Origin: Acidobacteriota bacterium
GTDB taxonomy: Bacteria > Acidobacteriota > Terriglobia > Versatilivoradales > Versatilivoraceae
Length of the DNA: 5,299 bases
Assembly: GCA_028875135.1 (NCBI GenBank)
Contig: JAPPFQ010000611.1
Span: 1 to 5,299 of the forward strand
Direction: 5' to 3'
Below the pieces are notes generated by a model. The model made no database searches. It worked only from the letters and a program-made list of their open reading frames with translations, and had not been told where the DNA came from. Below are positions 1 to 5,299 of this stretch, in pieces. The translations under genes were made by a program, and so were the position numbers. Every line of letters begins with the position of its first letter. The stretch's first letter is position 1.

Positions 1-1189
1 ACCAGGTGGCGTAGGTCGAAAACTTGTAGCCTCGACGGTATTCGAACTTGTCCACCGCTTTCATCAAGCCGATATTGCCCTCCTGGATCAGATCCAGGAA
101 CTGGAGCCCGCGGTTGGTATATTTCTTGGCGATGGAGACCACCAGGCGCAGGTTGGCCTCCACCAGTTCCCGCTTGGCGCTGCTGGCCAACCTCTCGCCA
201 TCCTTGATGGCCTGGAGCGTCCGCTTGAGCTCAATGCTTCGCGTCTGAGTTTCGAGCTCCAGGGCGGCGGTCATTTCCCTGATCAGGCTCAATTCCTTCT
301 TGAGCGCGGTCACTGTCTTGCCTCGGCTGTGGGAGATCCTTCGCTGGAGGTGGGCTGTTTTCAACTCCAAGGGACGCAGGCTGTCCCCATGGCGCCGAAT
401 CTGTTCGATCAGCCGGACATTCTCTGCGGGGGTCAACCCCAATTCTCTTATGGCCTTGGAGATCCGAACACGGTGTCGCATAAACTCGAAGCGCCGCTTT
501 CGATAGGAGCGTCCTTGCCTGGACTTCGGCGTCTTCTCCAATCCCTGCAGGATCCGATCGTGCTTTCGGCGCCAGCGCTGCACCCGTCTGATGCTTCGCA
601 ACGCCTCCCGAAGCCGTTCCTCCAGGATCTCGGGGGTGAGCACGTCGTCATTCAAGACAATGGTGTCGTTGATGGACCGTTCTCGCCGCTGGAGCTGTAG
701 CCCAAGGTCGATCACCTCCTTGATGGCGATGGGTGACCGAGAGACGGCTTTCAGGACATTCAACTGGCCCCGTTCAATCCTTTTGGCAATCTCCACCTCC
801 CCCTCCCGGGTGAGCAGGGGGACCGTTCCCATCTCGCGCAAGTAGAGCCGAACCGGGTCGTTGGTCTTGTCCAACACGCCCGGAGTCAAGTCCAGACTGG
901 GCTCCTCGTTGGTCTCTCTTTCAAAGCCCAGCTTCTCAGTGCCTGTCGTCTTGGGGTCGCCGTCAATGACCTCAATGCCCTGGGCGCGAAACACGGCGAA
1001 CATCTCGTCAAGCTCTTCCGAGGATGTCACGTTCCCGGGAAGCAGATCATTGACCTCGTCGTAGAGCAGGTAACCCTTCTCCTTGCCCAGTTCGATCAAC
1101 TGCTTGACCTCGTCGTACTTGTCCTCGAGGCTGACACTGAGATTGCGCTCGAGGTTTTCAATGGCGTCGTTTTCTTCCATGTTGGGCAT
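1..1189 (-). CDS. rpoD: Primary (housekeeping) RNA polymerase sigma factor, sigma-70 (3' end cut by window edge)
   Basis: This is the main sigma factor, which binds core RNA polymerase and recognises -10/-35 promoters. I translated it by hand from the ATG at 1189 and found 396 uninterrupted codons to the window edge. A region 1.1-like acidic N-terminus spans about 20-80 (VKQLIELGKEKGYLLYDEV at 28-46), which marks a primary rather than an alternative sigma. Region 1.2 is at about 110-141 (DPVRLYLREMGTVPLLTREG). A non-conserved region follows at about 142-335, strongly basic at 201-246. Regions 2.1-2.2 lie at about 338-384 and nearly match E. coli RpoD, including VEANLRLVVSIAKKYTNRG and the core-binding DLIQEGNIGLMKAVDKFE. 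The window ends in region 2.3 at FSTYATW, the first of the paired tryptophans that help melt the -10 element. By comparison with E. coli, about 180 residues (rest of region 2, regions 3 and 4) lie outside. The start could also be 1195, 1207 or 1180; 1189 has the best-spaced ribosome binding site. Confidence 0.97.
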   Translation of the reverse strand, partial: MPNMEENDAIENLERNLSVSLEDKYDEVKQLIELGKEKGYLLYDEVNDLLPGNVTSSEELDEMFAVFRAQGIEVIDGDPKTTGTEKLGFERETNEEPSLDLTPGVLDKTNDPVRLYLREMGTVPLLTREGEVEIAKRIERGQLNVLKAVSRSPIAIKEVIDLGLQLQRRERSINDTIVLNDDVLTPEILEERLREALRSIRRVQRWRRKHDRILQGLEKTPKSRQGRSYRKRRFEFMRHRVRISKAIRELGLTPAENVRLIEQIRRHGDSLRPLELKTAHLQRRISHSRGKTVTALKKELSLIREMTAALELETQTRSIELKRTLQAIKDGERLASSAKRELVEANLRLVVSIAKKYTNRGLQFLDLIQEGNIGLMKAVDKFEYRRGYKFSTYATW

Positions 1190-1194
1190 GACCA

Positions 1195-1199
1195 TCCTT
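1195..1199 (-). promoter_or_regulatory. Ribosome binding site of rpoD
   Basis: The minus strand reads AAGGA, within GAGAAAAAGGATGGTC, five bases before the ATG at 1189. In-frame ATGs also lie at 1207, 1195 and 1180. The AAGGA overlaps the ATG at 1195, which argues against that start. A second purine run (GGAAGGA, 1213-1207) lies about 11 bases before the 1195 ATG, so 1195 is not excluded. Confidence 0.55.
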
Positions 1200-1243
1200 T
1201 TTCTCATCCTTCCGCCGGCAGACCCGGGCTACGGTGAGCGCCC

Positions 1244-2983
1244 TTATCCGGCCACGGACAGAGTGAGCTTTTCTTTCTTGGAATGAAGACTGGCAACAAG
1301 TTGAAAGTCCCGGGAGCGTTCAGCCTGTTCGATCTGCTGTTGCAGCCGGGCTACCTCTCGTTGCACCTTCTTGCGTCCCAGCCACTCCAGACAACCGTCG
1401 ACCTGCTCTTGATCTCCCTCCTCAAAAACGGCTTCGCTGATCCAATTCCGCTCGCGGTCCCCGGGAAGCGACTCCCGCAGACGCTCCGCCTCGACCCGCC
1501 CCTCTCTCCTGTAGAGAGCGACCATGGCGCTAAAGACGACTTCCGACTCCATTCCCACGTGGGCCTGCGAGCGGTCCAGTTGATCCACGATTTCGCCGGC
1601 CTTCCGATCGAGATCCAGAATGACCTTGATCAGTTGCCGCTCCACCGGACTCAGGGAAGGCTTGCGAGAGCGTCCCAGCTCCGGTTTCCGGCGACCGCCG
1701 CCGGCCGCCTTCTGCAGTTCCGCCCGAACCGCGGTTTCCTCCACCTGAAAATACTCCGCCAACCGGCGGGTCTTCTCCTCCCGCTCGATACGGTTGGAGA
1801 CGCGGGCCAGGAAGGGCAGCAGCTCTTCGATGGCGGCAACCTTCCCCTCGATGGTCTCCAGCGGATGCTTGTCCCGAGCGCGTGCCAGCAGGTATTCGAA
1901 GTCGCTGGGCGCCCGCTCCAGTAATTGCCGGTAGGCGGCGGCACCACGCCGCCTGATGTAGGCATCGGGATCGAGCCCATCGGGCAAGGCCAGCACACGC
2001 ACGCCGAAACCGCCCTGCAACAGGAGGGCCAGCGATCGAAGGGTGGCCGAATCCCCGGCTTCGTCGGGATCGAAATTCACCACCACCTTCTTGGTGAAGC
2101 GGCCAAGCAGGCGGACTTGGTCCTCGGTCAGACTGGTGCCGCAGACGGCGACCGCATTGCCGATCCCGGCCTGATGCAATGCGATACAGTCCATGTAGCC
2201 CTCGACCAGAACGGCCCGGCCCTGTCTTCGGATGGGCTCCCGCGCCAGGTTGAGGGCGTAGAGCGTCCCGCTCTTGCTGTACAGGGGCGTTTCGGGCGAG
2301 TTCAGGTACTTGGGTTGCTCCTCTCCCAGCGCCCGGCCCCCGAACCCCACGATTTTACCCGCCTCGTTCCAGATGGGAAACATCACCCGGCCGCGAAAAC
2401 GGGCGTAATGGCTGGAATCCCGCTCGCTTCGCTGGATCAACCCGCTGAGACGCAACTGATCCAGGGAATAGCCGTCCCTCAGTTCCTGAAGCAGCCTATC
2501 CGACCGCTTGGGGGCAAAGCCGATGCCGAAGCGTTTCTGAATCTCGGAAGTCAGACCCCGATCATCCAGGTAGCGTTGAGCCCGCGGGGCTGCACCGCTG
2601 GTCAATTCCCGGCGGAAGTACCGGCCGGCCTTGGCCTGAATATCGAGCAAAGTCCGGCGCTCCCCGGCCTTGCGTTCGTTTGAGAGACTCCGGCTGTCTA
2701 TCGGGATACCGTATCGCTCGCCCAACCATCGGAGGGCATCCGCGAAGGTCAACCCCTCCATCTTCTCGACGAAATGGATCACGTCTCCCTTGGCGTGGCA
2801 GCCGAAACAGTAAAAGAACTGCCGTTCCGCGTGGACGTGGAAGGATGGAGTCTTCTCGGAGTGAAAGGGGCAGAGCCCGATAAAGTTGCTCCCCGACTTG
2901 CGCAGGCGGACATGTTCTCCAACGATCTGCACCAGGTCGGCAGCGCTCTTCACTCGGTCAACCCCATCGCCGGCCAAGCTCAT
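1244..2983 (-). CDS. dnaG: DNA primase DnaG
   Basis: This primase makes the short RNA primers for lagging-strand synthesis, recruited to the fork by the replicative helicase DnaB. From the ATG at 2983 the protein is 579 residues, usual for the family. The N-terminal CHC2 zinc-binding domain has C38, H41, C59 and C62 (CPFH then CFGC). The polymerase core has the basic motif IVGFGGR (211-217) and PKYLNSPET (224-232), with K225 and K237 matching conserved lysines of E. coli DnaG. The TOPRIM metal site has E261 and D265 in VEGYMD, D305 and D307 in FDPDEAG, and D338 and D340 in DGLDPD. A basic Gly-rich linker (about 426-445) leads to a helical, poorly conserved C-terminal domain (about 446-579) expected to bind DnaB. 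An in-frame GTG at 3019 would add 12 residues, but the ATG is preferred because of its ribosome binding site and because the family N-terminus begins near there. All catalytic residues are present. It follows mutS2 by 62 bases and precedes rpoD by 54. Confidence 0.98.
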   Translation of the reverse strand: MSLAGDGVDRVKSAADLVQIVGEHVRLRKSGSNFIGLCPFHSEKTPSFHVHAERQFFYCFGCHAKGDVIHFVEKMEGLTFADALRWLGERYGIPIDSRSLSNERKAGERRTLLDIQAKAGRYFRRELTSGAAPRAQRYLDDRGLTSEIQKRFGIGFAPKRSDRLLQELRDGYSLDQLRLSGLIQRSERDSSHYARFRGRVMFPIWNEAGKIVGFGGRALGEEQPKYLNSPETPLYSKSGTLYALNLAREPIRRQGRAVLVEGYMDCIALHQAGIGNAVAVCGTSLTEDQVRLLGRFTKKVVVNFDPDEAGDSATLRSLALLLQGGFGVRVLALPDGLDPDAYIRRRGAAAYRQLLERAPSDFEYLLARARDKHPLETIEGKVAAIEELLPFLARVSNRIEREEKTRRLAEYFQVEETAVRAELQKAAGGGRRKPELGRSRKPSLSPVERQLIKVILDLDRKAGEIVDQLDRSQAHVGMESEVVFSAMVALYRREGRVEAERLRESLPGDRERNWISEAVFEEGDQEQVDGCLEWLGRKKVQREVARLQQQIEQAERSRDFQLVASLHSKKEKLTLSVAG

Positions 2984-2985
2984 GC

Positions 2986-2992
2986 TCACCTC
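2986..2992 (-). promoter_or_regulatory. Ribosome binding site of dnaG
   Basis: The minus strand reads GAGGTGA, a seven-base match to the anti-Shine-Dalgarno complement AAGGAGGTGATC. The GAGG core ends five bases before the ATG at 2983. This site decides the start: the upstream in-frame GTG at 3019 has no comparable site before it. Confidence 0.75.
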
Positions 2993-3042
2993 ACCGGAAC
3001 CCCCGCACGCTTTTCTCACCGGGTCCGGCCCCGCCGCTTTTC
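2991..3042 (-). repeat. Degenerate tandem duplication filling the mutS2-dnaG gap
   Basis: Read on the minus strand, the 62-base gap contains two adjacent copies of a related unit. Copy one is 27 bases (3042-3016) and copy two is 25 bases (3015-2991). Both open with GAAAAGCG, continue with a GCGGGG block and close with CCGGTGA. They differ by a one-base insertion, a three-base gap and a few substitutions. Only three bases separate the mutS2 stop from copy one, and seven separate copy two from the dnaG ATG. The end of copy two forms part of the dnaG ribosome binding site. The similarity was read by eye. Whether it is a true duplication or chance in GC-rich sequence is unproven. Confidence 0.55.
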
Positions 3043-3045
3043 GGG

Positions 3046-5299
3046 TCAGACATGGAGAGAGACCACCGTCACTCCGTTTCCTCCCTCATCGGACGCAGCC
3101 GGATGAAATTCGGAAACATGAGACTGGTCGGACAGCCACTCGGAAATGGCCCGCCGCAACACGCCCATTCCGCTGCCGTGTATCAGGCGAACAGGAGACA
3201 GGGAAGCCAGCAGCGCGCTGTCCAGAAACTTGTCGGTCCTCCGAATGGCCTCGTCCGCCGTGCACCCGACCAGGTTGATCTCGTTGGAGGCCAGTTCCTC
3301 GGACTCAAACCGGACCGAGACCCCGCGGGAACCTCCCCGCACCGGTGGAGGCGGACCGCTGTCCAGCCCCAGAGGCTCCAGTTCCTCGCCCTTCAACACA
3401 CACTTCAAGGCGCCCACCTCCACTTCCCAGGAGCCTTCTGCTCTAGGTCCCGTGATGGTGCCGATCGAACCCAGGCGGGCCACTCTGACCCGGACTCCGG
3501 CTCGAATCTCTTCCCCTGGAGCTTTCTCCCGCTCCGGCAACCCCGGGCCGCCACCATCGGCCGGCCGGGAGCCGTTGACCGGAACCTCCTTCAGTTCCCT
3601 GGCTCTTCTGCGAACTTCGCTTCGCAGCCGGGCTTCTTCAAACCGGTCCCGGATCCCCGCCAGGAGTTGCGACGTCTCTTTCTCGAAGCGCTGGTGCGCC
3701 TGCTTGCGGCAGCGGGCAATCTCCCGGCTCCTGGATTCTTCCAGTTCCCGCTGCTTGTTTTCAAGCTGCGCCCTCCGATCCTTCAGCGCCGCCCGTTCCG
3801 TTTCCAGTTGGTTTCGCAGCCGGGTGGCCTCCGTGAGCTGTCGGCCGAGCGCCCGAGCGTACCCGGCAACCTCCCGCTCCGATTCGGAAACCAGCCCTCG
3901 GGCGCGGGCCACCAACGGTTCCGGAAGTCCGAGCTGACTTGCCATGTCGATCCCGCTGCTGTTGCCCGGAATTCCCTGGATCAGCCGGTAGGTGGGCCGC
4001 AGGTCGGCCTGCTCGAACTCCACACTGGCGTTGGCCACCCGCTCGGTCTGAAAGGCATATCGCTTGAGCCCGTTGAGGTGGGTGGTGACCACGGTCAGGA
4101 TGCCTCGGGAGCGGAGCTCCTCCAGGATGGCCGTTCCCAGAGCAGCCCCCTCGCCCGGATCGGTGCCCGTGCCCAACTCGTCGAGCAGCACCAGCGCCGG
4201 AGGCCTGGCCTCCTCCAGGATGCTGCGAATCTTTCCGAGATGGGCGGAGAAGGTGCTCAGGTCATCGGTCATGGACTGGCGGTCGCCGATATCCGCGAAT
4301 ATCTGCCGAAACAGGCCGATCCGGGCCGCCGCGGCCGGAACGGGAATTCCCGAAAGCGCCATCAGGGTCAACATACCCACGGTCTTGAGGGCAACCGTCT
4401 TCCCGCCGGCATTGGGACCGCTGATCACCAGGACCTGACTGCGTTCCCCCAGATTTACCGAAACGGGAACGATCTCCCGTCCCTGCTCCTTCAGGTGCAT
4501 CTCCAGCAGGGGGTGACGTCCCCTCTCGATCTCGAGTACCGGACCCGCCTCGAGCTCGGGAAAAACGCATTGGAACTTCCGGCAGAAGCGAGCCTTGGCA
4601 AAGCTGAAATCGAGGACGCCTACAAACCGGGCCGCTGCCTGCAACTCCTGCAGATGCTGCCGGATGGCCTCCGTCAGCGCCCGAAGGACGCGAAGGACCT
4701 CTGCGGCGACCTGTTCCTTGAGCTGGATCAGCCGGTTGTTGAGCTCGACACTCTGCAGCGGTTCAATGAAGAGGGTCGAGCCGCTGGAGCTGCTCCCGTG
4801 CACCACACCGGGGAAAGCCCTTTTGCGATCGGTGCGCACCGGGACGACGAACCGCTCGTTTCGGACGGTCACCACCTCATCCTGCAGTGAGCCGGTCGTC
4901 TCTCCTCCCCGCAGGAGGTTGACCAATGAACGGCAGATGCGGGATCTCAGGCCGGCGACCTGCCGCCTCAGGGTCCGCAACCGGGGACTGGCTCCATCTT
5001 CAAGCTCGCCCGTAGGGCCGATCTTTCCGGCCAGTTGGGATATCAGTCCGCTCAGGTCGCCGACCTGACTGCGTGCCAGGCCGGAGAGAACCGGAAACTG
5101 CCGGCCGGCGGCCTCAAGAGCCTTGCGGCCGGCGCCGGCTACCTCGGCCAGGTCGAGAACTTTCAGGATTTCGGCAGGATCCAGGACGGCGCCCAGCACA
5201 CCGAGCCTGCCGAAGATCGGTTCCAGATCCACCACGCGGTGGAACCGCAAGGGTTGCCCCGACTCGAGCATTTCCAGGCACTCGCGCACCATTCGGAGC
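3046..5299 (-). CDS. mutS2: MutS2 family ATPase with C-terminal Smr domain (5' end cut by window edge)
   Basis: The reading frame stays open to the window edge, where two more codons (Leu-Arg) precede the first Met at 5292. That Met lies inside the conserved core, so it is not the true start; roughly 50-60 N-terminal residues are probably missing. Numbering from this Met (748 residues seen): the MutS-like core/clamp region spans about 1-280, with the MutS2 signature around ERFVVPVRTDRK and STLFIEPLQ (146-180). The ATPase domain has Walker A GPNAGGKT (292-299), the STFSAH signature loop (346-351), Walker B LVLLDELGTGTDP (367-379) and the switch His in TTHLNG (H405). A charged coiled coil covers about 475-570, a small beta-rich KOW-like segment about 594-642, a Pro-rich linker about 646-651, and the Smr domain about 669-748. 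MutS2 lacks the mismatch-reading domain of MutS. In other bacteria it suppresses homologous recombination, or acts on collided ribosomes. The Smr HGxG motif is present (H705-G708) but the usual LDxR is replaced by NLVG. It is the first of the three genes. Confidence 0.96.
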   Translation of the reverse strand, partial: LRMVRECLEMLESGQPLRFHRVVDLEPIFGRLGVLGAVLDPAEILKVLDLAEVAGAGRKALEAAGRQFPVLSGLARSQVGDLSGLISQLAGKIGPTGELEDGASPRLRTLRRQVAGLRSRICRSLVNLLRGGETTGSLQDEVVTVRNERFVVPVRTDRKRAFPGVVHGSSSSGSTLFIEPLQSVELNNRLIQLKEQVAAEVLRVLRALTEAIRQHLQELQAAARFVGVLDFSFAKARFCRKFQCVFPELEAGPVLEIERGRHPLLEMHLKEQGREIVPVSVNLGERSQVLVISGPNAGGKTVALKTVGMLTLMALSGIPVPAAAARIGLFRQIFADIGDRQSMTDDLSTFSAHLGKIRSILEEARPPALVLLDELGTGTDPGEGAALGTAILEELRSRGILTVVTTHLNGLKRYAFQTERVANASVEFEQADLRPTYRLIQGIPGNSSGIDMASQLGLPEPLVARARGLVSESEREVAGYARALGRQLTEATRLRNQLETERAALKDRRAQLENKQRELEESRSREIARCRKQAHQRFEKETSQLLAGIRDRFEEARLRSEVRRRARELKEVPVNGSRPADGGGPGLPEREKAPGEEIRAGVRVRVARLGSIGTITGPRAEGSWEVEVGALKCVLKGEELEPLGLDSGPPPPVRGGSRGVSVRFESEELASNEINLVGCTADEAIRRTDKFLDSALLASLSPVRLIHGSGMGVLRRAISEWLSDQSHVSEFHPAASDEGGNGVTVVSLHV

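Noticed and set aside
1..1189. Possible frameshift or pseudogene at the sigma factor end, because the many short plus-strand frames there looked like broken coding.
   Set aside because: Hand translation of the minus strand from 1189 gives 396 uninterrupted codons, with regions 1.1, 1.2, 2.1, 2.2 and the start of 2.3 in order. The gene is intact as far as seen.
1190..1243. Possible hairpin or terminator in the dnaG-rpoD gap (GGGC near the start pairing with GCCC, and a CCCGGG palindrome).
   Set aside because: The stems are only four to six bases, with no following U-run. A terminator here would separate rpoD from its operon. It looks like GC-rich background.
1247..1320. Possible internal promoter for rpoD in the 3' end of dnaG (a TTGTTG-like -35 on the minus strand).
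   Set aside because: No acceptable -10 element appears at the right spacing, so it cannot be supported from sequence alone.
1283..2683. Two plus-strand frames (1283-1924 and 1925-2683) lying head to tail in the same frame opposite dnaG.
   Set aside because: They mirror dnaG codon structure, show no domain and have no convincing ribosome binding site. The abutting ends are one long antisense frame broken by a single stop.
3052..4890. A 612-codon open frame on the plus strand, with a further 263-codon frame at 3146-3937, both opposite mutS2.
   Set aside because: The opposite strand encodes an unmistakable MutS2 with all ATPase motifs. The plus-strand translations are Pro/Arg/Gln-rich without recognisable domains. 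Long antisense frames are expected opposite GC-rich coding sequence.

Overview
The window holds three housekeeping genes, all on the minus strand and probably one transcription unit. In transcription order they are mutS2 (3046 to beyond the right edge, 5' end missing), dnaG (about 1244-2983, complete) and rpoD (from 1189 to beyond the left edge, 3' end missing). There is no RNA gene, mobile element, CRISPR array or convincing promoter or terminator. The two gaps are short: 62 bases between mutS2 and dnaG, and 54 bases between dnaG and rpoD.

The DNA is GC-rich, with an alternative GTG codon near one start and purine-rich ribosome binding sites before dnaG and rpoD. The dnaG-rpoD pairing is the widespread core of the macromolecular synthesis operon. 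Here the gene upstream of dnaG is mutS2 rather than the rpsU of Enterobacteria. The primary sigma factor has a long, very basic non-conserved region between regions 1.2 and 2.1. From memory of the families, this combination best fits Acidobacteriota or a related GC-rich Gram-negative phylum. That placement is an inference and was not tested.

Functionally the group joins replication, transcription initiation and genome maintenance. DnaG lays RNA primers for the replisome. RpoD directs RNA polymerase to housekeeping promoters. MutS2 is an ATPase with a C-terminal Smr domain, known in other bacteria for suppressing recombination and for ribosome rescue. All three reading frames are intact over the part seen, with the expected catalytic and binding motifs, except that the Smr domain of MutS2 lacks the usual LDxR motif.

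I found no previously undescribed system. The points worth a second look are modest: the altered Smr motif, a degenerate tandem duplication that fills the mutS2-dnaG gap and supplies part of the dnaG ribosome binding site, the basic insert in RpoD, and the mutS2-dnaG-rpoD gene order.
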